From Lysinibacillus fusiformis (GTDB lineage: Bacteria; Bacillota; Bacilli; Bacillales_A; Planococcaceae), in NCBI RefSeq assembly GCF_002845985.1, contig NZ_PDFK01000009.1:1-64000 (forward strand): a stretch of DNA of 64,000 bases, given 5' to 3'. The position numbers and the translations under genes are program-made. Below the pieces are notes generated by a model. That model saw only the letters and a list, made by a program, of their open reading frames with translations. It did no database searches and was not told where the DNA came from. This document shows positions 53,818 to 62,122 of the stretch, piece by piece. Positions within the stretch are counted from its first letter, which is position 1. Each line of letters begins with the position of its first letter.

Positions 53818-54969
53818 ATGATCCGGGTAATTGTGATGGACGATGAACCATTAGCTCTTGTTAATATAAAAAAACATTTAAATGCATTTGATGACATTGA
53901 GGTCATTGAAACGTTTACTACAGCAAAAGACTTACTGATAGAAGGGCCTACCTTAGACTTTCAAGTAGCCTTTTTAGACGTTGAAATGCCAGGCATGAGC
54001 GGTCTAGAAGTTGCACAATTAATAAAAACATGGGACAAAAACATCTGTATCATTTTTGTCACTGCCTATCGAGACTATGCTGTTCAAGCCTTTGATGTAC
54101 AATCTCTTGATTACTTATTAAAGCCGATTTCGAAATCTCGCTTAGAAATGACGATTAATAGAATTCAAGAGCTGTTCCAGAAAGATCTAACATCAGCAGC
54201 TCAAACTCATCAAAAGCCGTCGCTTATGATCAGGTGCTTTGGAGAATTTGTCGTTTCTTATGAAGAAAAAGCAATTCATTGGAGAACGATTAAAACAAAA
54301 GAATTGTTTGCCTTTCTTTTTTTACAGCTTCATATGCCTGTACCCCGTGATACCATCCTAGATACACTTTGGAGTGATACGGATATTAAAAAGGCAAGAG
54401 TCCAATTGCATACTACCGTTTCATACTTGCGTACAACGCTTTCATCGTATGGTTACTCTGATGTGATTGAATATACGAATGGCTGCTATATTTTGAAACT
54501 AGAGGATTTTCAATGTGATGCCCATGATTTGGAGTATATTTTGAATACTAAAGCAGAAACAGGAAGATTGGATATCGAGAAGGCGGAGGAGCTCATCCAA
54601 AATTATCATGGTGAGTTTATGGCGACATTGGACTATTCATGGACTGCTAGTAAAGCTAACTTAATGAATAAACAATTTACTCAATTACTCGATGAATTGA
54701 TTCATTATTACACTAAAAACCAGAATTTTAAAAATAGAGAACGTTCATTATTGTTAGCTTTAGAGTTAAATCCATATTCCGATAAAACTGTTCAACTATT
54801 AATTCGGCATTACACTGAGATTGGTAATCGTGCAGAAGCCATAAAAATGTATCATTCTTTTAATAGCCTTTTATTATCAGAATTAAATGTATCACCCACT
54901 CAGGAGACAACAGACCTTTTTCAAAATGTTGTACAGGCACAAGCAAAGGAGCTTGAAAAAAGTATATAA
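53818..54969 (+). CDS. Response regulator with LytR-type receiver and SARP/BTAD output
   Basis: A 383-residue regulator. The receiver (about 1-120) reads VIVMDDEPLAL, phosphoacceptor Asp in VAFLDVEMPGMSG and YLLKPISKSRLEMTI, closest to LytR/AgrA-type receivers. The output (about 138-375) is a winged helix (FGEFVVSYEEKAIHWRTIKT) plus a bacterial transcriptional activator domain of TPR-like helices (LLLALELNPYSDKTVQLLIR), as in SARP regulators. LytR-type receivers usually pair with LytS-type kinases; the hybrid kinase 1.4 kb downstream ends in such a module and is the likely partner. Confidence 0.82.
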   Translation: MIRVIVMDDEPLALVNIKKHLNAFDDIEVIETFTTAKDLLIEGPTLDFQVAFLDVEMPGMSGLEVAQLIKTWDKNICIIFVTAYRDYAVQAFDVQSLDYLLKPISKSRLEMTINRIQELFQKDLTSAAQTHQKPSLMIRCFGEFVVSYEEKAIHWRTIKTKELFAFLFLQLHMPVPRDTILDTLWSDTDIKKARVQLHTTVSYLRTTLSSYGYSDVIEYTNGCYILKLEDFQCDAHDLEYILNTKAETGRLDIEKAEELIQNYHGEFMATLDYSWTASKANLMNKQFTQLLDELIHYYTKNQNFKNRERSLLLALELNPYSDKTVQLLIRHYTEIGNRAEAIKMYHSFNSLLLSELNVSPTQETTDLFQNVVQAQAKELEKSI

Positions 54970-54990
54970 CCCATCATGTTGAGGATAGGA

Positions 54991-55025
54991 AAAAGCATGC
55001 TAGTGTACAGTACTAGCATGCTTTT
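54991..55025. terminator. Bidirectional terminator
   Basis: Perfect 14-base arms (54991-55004 and 55012-55025, aaaagcatgctagt and its complement) between convergent genes. Confidence 0.92.
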
Positions 55026-55028
55026 ACA

Positions 55029-56045
55029 TTATTTAACAATCATTTGTCTCATATTTCTAACTACACATAAACAGTTACGTCCTGATTGTTTAGCTTTATA
55101 CAAAGCATGGTCTGCAATTTCTATCAATTGGTTAGGACTCTGGATATTTGGTGTAAAAGCCGTAATTCCAGCAGACATGGTTACGGGTCTACCACATGCA
55201 GTTTCTTGTAAGGCTTGCTTAATCCGTAGACTTTCTGCTAATTGTACAGCATCATCTATGTTCATTGAAGGCAGGATGACCATAAATTCTTCTCCGCCAT
55301 ATCTAAAGCAAAAACCTTGATCCCCCACACTGTTTTGCATATTAATAGCAAAGGCTTTTAAAACTTCATCCCCTACTGTATGACCATATGTATCATTTAT
55401 ACTTTTAAAATCATCTAGATCTATTAAGATGATGGCATGCGGGACCTTATCTACAATCAATTCATGTAAAGTTTGATCCATTCTTCTGCGATTAGGGATT
55501 CCTGTTAATGAATCTAAGTTTAATTGCTCTGTTAAATCAGAAATTTTACTTTGCGAGCAAATCACCATTTTTTGTACATTGTTTTTCAACAGCTTTGCTT
55601 CATAATACCAATCAGCAATCTCCTCAGTCTCCTGGCCCTCTTCACCTACTTCAATTTTTGTTGAAAGATCTTTTAGAGGCTGTGTAATTTTGATAGCTAA
55701 CCATATAGCTAGGCCCAACACAGCTGCTACAACTATGATGATTGGGGTAATAATTTTCTTAAAAAACAAACTAAAAGAAACCATTCTTTCATCAAGTAAA
55801 GTATCAACTACTTGTTCCATATACGGTTCTAATGAATGATCATTTGTCTTAGCACCTTGTAAATAGTCTTCCGTAATTGTAGAGACTTCCTTTACATAGA
55901 TTTCTTGCATGTCTGTTTTATTTTCCTTCAAAATTTCATTAAAATTTCGATAGCTACTCCAAATACTAATACTAGATGTCGCGAGTACAACGACAATCGT
56001 CATACTAACAATAAGAAACGATAACTTTAACTTGAATTTACCCAC
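55029..56045 (-). CDS. Membrane diguanylate cyclase (HAMP-GGDEF)
   Basis: A 338-residue protein: membrane helix (about 8-28), a short extracellular domain (about 30-90), a second helix (about 95-118), a HAMP-like linker, and a GGDEF domain (about 170-330). The active-site loop is RYGGEEF, and IDLDDFKSINDTYGH is intact, so it should make c-di-GMP. The usual RxxD inhibitory site is not seen (SVGD at that place). It lies between the BTAD regulator and the hybrid kinase, on the opposite strand. Confidence 0.9.
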   Translation of the reverse strand: MGKFKLKLSFLIVSMTIVVVLATSSISIWSSYRNFNEILKENKTDMQEIYVKEVSTITEDYLQGAKTNDHSLEPYMEQVVDTLLDERMVSFSLFFKKIITPIIIVVAAVLGLAIWLAIKITQPLKDLSTKIEVGEEGQETEEIADWYYEAKLLKNNVQKMVICSQSKISDLTEQLNLDSLTGIPNRRRMDQTLHELIVDKVPHAIILIDLDDFKSINDTYGHTVGDEVLKAFAINMQNSVGDQGFCFRYGGEEFMVILPSMNIDDAVQLAESLRIKQALQETACGRPVTMSAGITAFTPNIQSPNQLIEIADHALYKAKQSGRNCLCVVRNMRQMIVK

Positions 56046-56339
56046 AATAGATCATTTCTCCCATTGAGATGATTTTTTCGTTAAATCTTATCTATGTTTC
56101 AACTCAAAATTTAATATATTTATTCAATCATCATAAGCCATATCTCTTAAAGAAAACTTAAAAACTAATGAGATTTTACTTTTTTTCAGATTAATAGGAA
56201 AAAATCGATAGTACTACGACCTCCATATAGTTCTATTTATATAGGTTTAAAGTATTCTTTTATACCCCTTCATATTTCCTTTTTTCCAATTCCATGGCAT
56301 GGTAGATGAAGTTATTTAAGAAAAGCATTAGGAGGGAAA
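56046..56339. other. Divergent gap, cyclase / hybrid kinase
   Basis: 294 AT-rich bases holding the promoters of both genes. TATAT-rich stretches abound, but no clear -35/-10 pair, operator or RNA motif was identified. A strong AGGAGGG site ends the gap before the kinase. Confidence 0.3.
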
Positions 56340-59300
56340 ATGGCTGTGTTGAGAAAAACGACTATCCGACATCTACTTATTATAATTGCCATTTTTATAG
56401 TCCTTACTTCTTTACGATTGCTATGGTTAAACTACTTCCTACCCTCTAATCATCAGCCTAGCGCCCAAGGTGGTATTGTAGATCTGAACAATCAGGACCT
56501 TTTGAATGAAGAAGTTCTTTCTTTAAATGGTGAATGGCTCTATTCCCCTGGACAGTTCGTCAATCCTGAAAATAAAGGAAGTAGTCAAAAGACAAATATC
56601 GAGGACCATACTATCCAAACTCTTCCTACACTAAAAGGCGGGAAAACGACTCACCCCTACGGCACTTATCAACTAAAAATTCTGCTACCTAATCTTGCAG
56701 ATAACAGCCGATATGCCATTCGTATTCCTGCTATCTCAACCGCCTCTTCCTTGTATATAAATGGCGAACTTGTAGGACAGTCAGGTAAAGTGGCAGATAA
56801 CAGACAGGATCATAAAGGGCAGGCTGCACCCTACACAGTTTATTTTACAAATACGCAATCTGAAATGGACATCATGCTTCATGTATCTAATTTTGATACA
56901 TCTAAAAGCCCGATTATTAATAAAAGGATTTCATTTGGCACTGCGTCAGCAATGACTCATCATCAATTAATTACAGGTCTATCTCTTTCAACAATTGTCG
57001 TTATGCTAATACTGTTTGCTCTTTTTAGCATACTTGTATTTCTGTTCATCTATAGGAAACCTATCGTTTTACTATTTACATTTGGCTTTCTTCTACCCTT
57101 GGCAGATGAATTAATTACGTTTGATCGTTCTCTGCTAGATTGGTTGCACCTTGATTATGTATGGTCCTATAAGCTTTCTTCTATTATTTTTCTCGGAGCC
57201 TCTTTTTTCTTTGTTCAATTTATGAGAGTCCTCTTGGTTAAATATCACAGCACTAAAACATTTCAATGGATTGTTGCCTTTTATGTACTAGACGCTGTAT
57301 TCATTATAGTTTTACCAATGTCGTGGCTGGTACCTACTAAAATGATTTTCTTCGTACTTTATCTAGTGTCCTTTCTCTACGTCGTGGTATTGGCTCTTAG
57401 AGAGTATTTAGAAAACCAAAAAAGGAGCTCTGCTTTTATTGCTCTAACAGCTGTTGGTACAACAAACGGTATTTTATGGGGATTAATCAAATCTATTTAC
57501 GTATTTGATATACCTGTTTATCCATTTGATTATTTATTTGTTATGCTCGGTTTTTCTAGCTATTGGTTCAGACGTTTTCATGAGAACTCTCAGCAAATCC
57601 AAAAGTTAGTCGCAAAACTACAAAAGGAGGATACTTTGAAAGATGAATTTCTTACAAGTAATGCACAGAAACTGTGGAGTCCGATGAATAGGATGATTAC
57701 CCTAGGTCAGTCCATTTATGATAATCCGAAGAATAGACTTGTAGCTGAAGATCATCGAAATCTTAAACATCTGATTGATATAGGGAGAAGTATGTCCTTC
57801 ACATTAAACGACATACTGGACTATACCCGCTTAAAAGAGGGTAATTTACATCTTCATACACAAAGTGTAAACCTTCAAGGTGCTGTTTATGGGGTCTTTG
57901 ATATGCTTCGTTTTATTATAGATGGAAAGCAAATACATATGGTATCATCGGTACCTCGAAATTTCCCAAATGTGTTAGCTGACGAAAATCGTCTTATTCA
58001 AATCCTTTTTAACCTTTTGCATAATGCGCTAAAATATACAAGTGAGGGCTCTATAGAAATTACCGCTCGTGAGGAACAGCATATGGCCATTATCCACATT
58101 CGTGACACTGGACAAGGAATGGACGATTTTGTGAAAAGTCTTGTGTTTACACCTTATGAACAAGGTCAAGAACATGATGAGGGCATTGGAATTGGGCTTC
58201 TCATTTCAAAAAAACTAATTGAGTTACATGGTGGTACGATGCATATACAATCTGTTCAAAATAAAGGATCAGACATTTATTTTACATTACCGCTTGCAGA
58301 TGAAAGTAAACAGAGCGAACATACATCCTACATGTTTCAAGATAATACTCAGTTACCAACTATAGAACAAAGGCTGTCCACAGTATCAGAAAAGCATTTC
58401 AGTATTTTAATGATTGATGATGATCCTACAAATTTAACAACTATGAAAAGTATATTTTCGAAGTCTGAATACAAAGTTACTACTGTTACAAGCAGTGAGA
58501 AAGCTTTAACGCTCATTCAGCAAGCCTCATGGGATTTGGTGATTGTGGACGCAATGCTGCCCTATATTTCAGGCTACGCTGTAATCGAAAGAATACGAAA
58601 ACAATACTCATTGCTCGAATTACCTATCTTATTACTAACAATAAGAAAGCACCCTGAGGATGTTTATACAGGCTTTGCCTATGGGGCCAATGATTATGTA
58701 ACAAAACCTATTAATGCATTAGAGTTAAAAGTAAGAAGTCGCGCCTTAATTGATTTAAAATACAGTATTCAACAACACTTACATTTGGAAAGTGCCTGGC
58801 TTCAAGCTCAAATCCAACCACATTTTTTATTTAATACGCTCAATACGATTGCTTCTCTTAGTACCATTGATACTGATAGAATGATTGACTTAATGCACCA
58901 TTTTGGTGAGTATTTACATGCCAGCTTTGATGTTCGTAATCTTCAACGAGTTGTACCGCTAGAGCACGAGCTCGAGTTAGTTCACTCTTACCTTTACATT
59001 AAACAACAGCGATTTGGGGAATTAATTCATATTGAATGGGATATTGATGAAAATATAGAAATTGAAATACCCCCCATTTCTTTACAGACTTTAGTTGAAA
59101 ATGCCATTCGACACGGTATTTTAAAAAAGACAGAAGGCGGTACTGTTTGTATCCGTATTAAAGATTACACAACTTATATAGCCATTAGCGTGATTGATGA
59201 TGGTGTGGGAATTAGCCCTAGTCTATTAGAGGAATTACAAGCAGATCACGAAACTGCATGCTCTGGTATAGGTATACGAAATACGGATTTACGCCTTAAA

Positions 59301-59381
59301 AGAATTTATGGTCAGCGATTACAAATTCAAAGTACAGTCAATCAAGGCACAAATGTAACCTTCCATATTCCCAAAAAATAA
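56340..59381 (+). CDS. 7TM-DISM hybrid sensor kinase with two kinase modules
   Basis: A 1013-residue protein. Membrane helix (about 12-30), extracellular beta-sandwich (about 45-200), seven helices (about 210-410), HisKA-like/HATPase module (about 420-655), receiver (about 687-800), and a LytS/YesM-type kinase (about 805-1010). The first H-box reads TSNAQKLWSPMNR, so Gln stands where SHELRTP has its His; its HATPase keeps NLLHNALKY and GIGIGLLIS. The receiver has DDD, Asp in LVIVDAML and TKP. The second kinase has an intact QPHFLFNTLN His (about 828) and LVENAIRHG. The first module may act as an allosteric or pseudokinase. Likely partner: the BTAD regulator upstream. Confidence 0.85.
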   Translation: MAVLRKTTIRHLLIIIAIFIVLTSLRLLWLNYFLPSNHQPSAQGGIVDLNNQDLLNEEVLSLNGEWLYSPGQFVNPENKGSSQKTNIEDHTIQTLPTLKGGKTTHPYGTYQLKILLPNLADNSRYAIRIPAISTASSLYINGELVGQSGKVADNRQDHKGQAAPYTVYFTNTQSEMDIMLHVSNFDTSKSPIINKRISFGTASAMTHHQLITGLSLSTIVVMLILFALFSILVFLFIYRKPIVLLFTFGFLLPLADELITFDRSLLDWLHLDYVWSYKLSSIIFLGASFFFVQFMRVLLVKYHSTKTFQWIVAFYVLDAVFIIVLPMSWLVPTKMIFFVLYLVSFLYVVVLALREYLENQKRSSAFIALTAVGTTNGILWGLIKSIYVFDIPVYPFDYLFVMLGFSSYWFRRFHENSQQIQKLVAKLQKEDTLKDEFLTSNAQKLWSPMNRMITLGQSIYDNPKNRLVAEDHRNLKHLIDIGRSMSFTLNDILDYTRLKEGNLHLHTQSVNLQGAVYGVFDMLRFIIDGKQIHMVSSVPRNFPNVLADENRLIQILFNLLHNALKYTSEGSIEITAREEQHMAIIHIRDTGQGMDDFVKSLVFTPYEQGQEHDEGIGIGLLISKKLIELHGGTMHIQSVQNKGSDIYFTLPLADESKQSEHTSYMFQDNTQLPTIEQRLSTVSEKHFSILMIDDDPTNLTTMKSIFSKSEYKVTTVTSSEKALTLIQQASWDLVIVDAMLPYISGYAVIERIRKQYSLLELPILLLTIRKHPEDVYTGFAYGANDYVTKPINALELKVRSRALIDLKYSIQQHLHLESAWLQAQIQPHFLFNTLNTIASLSTIDTDRMIDLMHHFGEYLHASFDVRNLQRVVPLEHELELVHSYLYIKQQRFGELIHIEWDIDENIEIEIPPISLQTLVENAIRHGILKKTEGGTVCIRIKDYTTYIAISVIDDGVGISPSLLEELQADHETACSGIGIRNTDLRLKRIYGQRLQIQSTVNQGTNVTFHIPKK

Positions 59382-59383
59382 TA

Positions 59384-59430
59384 AATAAGAGTCATTACAT
59401 CCTCTTTCCGAGTTTGGAGTGGCTCTTATT
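59384..59430 (+). terminator. Terminator after the hybrid kinase
   Basis: aataagagtca (59384-59394) pairs with tggctcttatt (59420-59430) with one mismatch; the inner part adds weaker pairs. The T-rich tail is short. Confidence 0.55.
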
Positions 59431-59518
59431 CCTTATTTCAAATTACAATTCTTCTATAGATTTAAGGGAATCAGGGTACATTATACATATAGAATGAAGA
59501 AAGGAAGGATCGATAGAT

Positions 59519-60208
59519 ATGTACAAAATATACATAATAGAGGACGATGTAAATATTGCTTCACTAATCGTTGAGCATTTATCCAAGTACCAGTATGAGT
59601 GCTATCCTGTCCAACAATTTCAGCACATTATCGAAGAATTTAATGCCATTCAACCCCATCTAGTCATTATGGATATCAATCTCCCAACCTATGATGGCTA
59701 TTTTTGGTCACGAAAAATTCGTCAGCTCTCAACCTGCCCCATCATCATTGTTTCTGCCAGAGTAAATGATATTGATCAAGTATATGGTATTGAAAATGGG
59801 GCTGACGACTTTATCACGAAACCTTTTTCATTAGACGTCTTTATGGCAAAGGTTAATGGATTACTCCGACGCACATATGGTGAATATGCTTCAACCGAAA
59901 CAACTACCATGACCATAGCTAATACTACATTAAATCCAGATACAGTTCGTCTTCAGGCAGAAGGTAATGAGAGCCTGTTAACATTAAAAGAAATGCAGCT
60001 AAGTAAGCTATTATTTGAAGCCTATCCCAATGTTGTGCCTCGTCAAAAGCTACTAAGTGCTATTTGGGATGATGAAGCCTTTGTAGAGGAAAATACATTG
60101 TCCGTGAACATTGGTCGACTACGTAGAAAAATGGAAGCAATCCACTCACAGCTTGAGATTAAAACCATTCGTGGTCTAGGTTATCAATTAGTGGAGGAAG
60201 GTAAATGA
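59519..60208 (+). CDS. bceR: BceR-like response regulator
   Basis: A 229-residue OmpR-family regulator. The receiver (about 1-115) has EDD, Asp in LVIMDINLPTYDG and FITKPFS; the C-terminal winged helix ends RGLGYQLVEE. DINLPxYDGYFW is typical of BceR-type regulators of peptide-antibiotic responses. Its stop overlaps the kinase start (ATGA). With the kinase, ATPase and permease that follow, it forms a full Bce module. Its probable binding site is the palindrome before bceA. Confidence 0.87.
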   Translation: MYKIYIIEDDVNIASLIVEHLSKYQYECYPVQQFQHIIEEFNAIQPHLVIMDINLPTYDGYFWSRKIRQLSTCPIIIVSARVNDIDQVYGIENGADDFITKPFSLDVFMAKVNGLLRRTYGEYASTETTTMTIANTTLNPDTVRLQAEGNESLLTLKEMQLSKLLFEAYPNVVPRQKLLSAIWDDEAFVEENTLSVNIGRLRRKMEAIHSQLEIKTIRGLGYQLVEEGK

Positions 60209-61191
60209 AGCTATTCTTTCGAGAACATCTAAGCATTCTTATTCTCTATGGCATAAGCTTTCTGCTATTACCTTGGATTATTCATACTTTAGATGACCTT
60301 GCGTCACACTATGGCTACTTTATCTTTCTTGCCAGCTTTCTGTTTAGTATATGGCTACTAGGTCGTTATTATCGTAGACGAAAGTTTTATAAGCATCTAC
60401 AGAAAGATATCCACACACAGGAGGATCTTCATCTGTTTGAACCACGTGCACCAATTGAACAAGTTTATAGCGAAAGATTGAGACAAATACAGTATCTATT
60501 TTTAACTCAGCAACAACAATTAGACGAACAAGCACAAGAAAAGCAATTGGTTCTATCACATTTTGCACATCAAATGAAGACGCCATTATCTGTTATTCAA
60601 TTAATTGTTCAATCCGCATCCAACAAAACTACTGAAGAATTACTACAATGGCAAATCGTTAATAAAGAATGCGATAAACTGACATTTACACTTAATCAGC
60701 TATTAACGTATGAGCGCACATCTCATTTAGTAGCCGATTTAAAAGTTGAACCCATTGTTTTAAAGGAACTAGTGCAGGAGGTCATCAATGATTTGAAGGA
60801 TTACTTTATCATGAATGACATTTTTCCAAAAATGATGCTTGCTGAAAACCATATTATTTATTCAGATCGAAAATGGTTAAAAATTGTACTTTATCAAGTG
60901 TTCAATAACGCCATTAAATATAGTGACATAGCAAGCACAATTCAAATTCATTATGACAACGCCACTTTACACATAAAAAACTATGGTGAAACAATCCCTA
61001 CTAGCGAAATATCACGAGTGTTTGATTTATTTTATACGGGTATGAAGGGGCGAACGAGTGGCGAAGCAACAGGTATAGGATTATATTTAGTGAAAAAGAT
61101 ATTAACTACATTAGATCACCCCTTCACTCTTCAATCCTCTGACCGTGTTACGACTTTTTCCATAAATTTTTCAAACAGCCAAAAAAAATAA
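60205..61191 (+). CDS. bceS: BceS-like intramembrane-sensing histidine kinase
   Basis: A 328-residue kinase with two N-terminal helices (about 8-25 and 36-52) joined by a loop of about ten residues, so it has no real extracellular sensor domain. The H-box is HFAHQMKTPLSV and the ATPase has FNNAIKYS and GEATGIGLYLVKK. Bce-type kinases sense flux through the partner BceAB transporter. Four-base ATGA overlap with the regulator gene shows coupled translation. Confidence 0.88.
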   Translation: MKLFFREHLSILILYGISFLLLPWIIHTLDDLASHYGYFIFLASFLFSIWLLGRYYRRRKFYKHLQKDIHTQEDLHLFEPRAPIEQVYSERLRQIQYLFLTQQQQLDEQAQEKQLVLSHFAHQMKTPLSVIQLIVQSASNKTTEELLQWQIVNKECDKLTFTLNQLLTYERTSHLVADLKVEPIVLKELVQEVINDLKDYFIMNDIFPKMMLAENHIIYSDRKWLKIVLYQVFNNAIKYSDIASTIQIHYDNATLHIKNYGETIPTSEISRVFDLFYTGMKGRTSGEATGIGLYLVKKILTTLDHPFTLQSSDRVTTFSINFSNSQKK

Positions 61192-61230
61192 ACATAGGAA
61201 CTGTGTCAGCCAAGAGGGCTTTTTCTACTA

Positions 61231-61238
61231 TGACGTCA
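61231..61238. promoter_or_regulatory. Secondary TGACGTCA palindrome upstream of bceA
   Basis: A perfect 10-base palindrome atgacgtcat (61230-61239), about 34 bases centre to centre from the larger operator at 61258-61279; a single GTCATC half-site follows at 61282-61287. They may be accessory sites for the same regulator. Confidence 0.4.
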
Positions 61239-61257
61239 TCCTTTTTCAACATGAACG

Positions 61258-61279
61258 AAGATGACAACTTTGTCATCTT
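61258..61279. promoter_or_regulatory. BceR-type operator upstream of bceA
   Basis: AAGATGACAA-CT-TTGTCATCTT, a perfect 22-base palindrome whose core TGACA-N4-TGTCA matches the known BceR box layout. A TATACT -10 candidate lies at 61320-61325 with a poor -35, as expected for a promoter needing activation. Confidence 0.75.
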
Positions 61280-61360
61280 CACGTCATCAAGCGAAATAGG
61301 TTATATCCCGCTCCTTTTTTATACTAAAGTTATCTAATGATCATAAAGGAGTTGTTTCAA

Positions 61361-62122
61361 GTGGGGAATACAATACTTCAAGTAACCAATTTACAAAAAG
61401 AATATATCGGTGAGCTCACATATAAAGCGTTAAACGGAATTGATTTTCAGCTAAGTCAACAGGAATTCGTAGCTGTCATGGGTCCTTCTGGTAGTGGAAA
61501 AACAACATTTTTAAATAGTGTATCTACTATTGATCGGCCTACTGCTGGTGATATCATCATCAATAATAGAAATCCCTATGTCTTAAATGATGAAGAACTC
61601 GCCCAGTTTAGACGCTCTGAACTAGGCTTTGTTTTTCAAGATTTTAATCTTGTGCATACACTAACAGTGAAAGAAAATATTTTATTGCCATTAACATTAG
61701 ATAGCTTTCCTGCACCCAAAATGCGTCAGCGCTTAAAGCATGTCGCTCAATTTCTTGGTATCGAGGAACTGTTACCTAAACGTATTTATGAAATTTCAGG
61801 TGGACAAAAACAACGAGTAGCCATAGCTCGAGCTGTTATTCATGAACCTAGCCTATTGTTAGCAGATGAACCTACAGGAAATCTAGATTCAAAGGCGGTC
61901 AATGATGTGATGAACTTATTTACCTCCATTAATCACGAGCTCAAAACAGCTATTCTCATGGTGACCCATGATCCTTATGTAGCCAGCTTCGCCAATCGAA
62001 TTATTTTTATGAAAGATGGCAAGTTGTATAATGAAATACATCGTGGCAACAACCGCAAGCAATTTTACCAAGAAATAATGGACACGCTTGCTTTTTTAGG
62101 TGGTGGGCATCATGAGCTTTAA
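61361..62122 (+). CDS. bceA: BceA-like ABC transporter ATPase
   Basis: A 253-residue ABC ATPase, the length of B. subtilis BceA. Walker A GPSGSGKT, signature ISGGQ, Walker B LLADEPTGN and the H-loop VTHD are all present. It powers the BceB permease to remove peptide antibiotics such as bacitracin or lantibiotics from their lipid targets. The GTG at 61361 lies nine bases after AAGGAG; an in-frame ATG at 61337 precedes that site. The gene overlaps the permease gene by 11 bases. Confidence 0.9.
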   Translation: MGNTILQVTNLQKEYIGELTYKALNGIDFQLSQQEFVAVMGPSGSGKTTFLNSVSTIDRPTAGDIIINNRNPYVLNDEELAQFRRSELGFVFQDFNLVHTLTVKENILLPLTLDSFPAPKMRQRLKHVAQFLGIEELLPKRIYEISGGQKQRVAIARAVIHEPSLLLADEPTGNLDSKAVNDVMNLFTSINHELKTAILMVTHDPYVASFANRIIFMKDGKLYNEIHRGNNRKQFYQEIMDTLAFLGGGHHEL

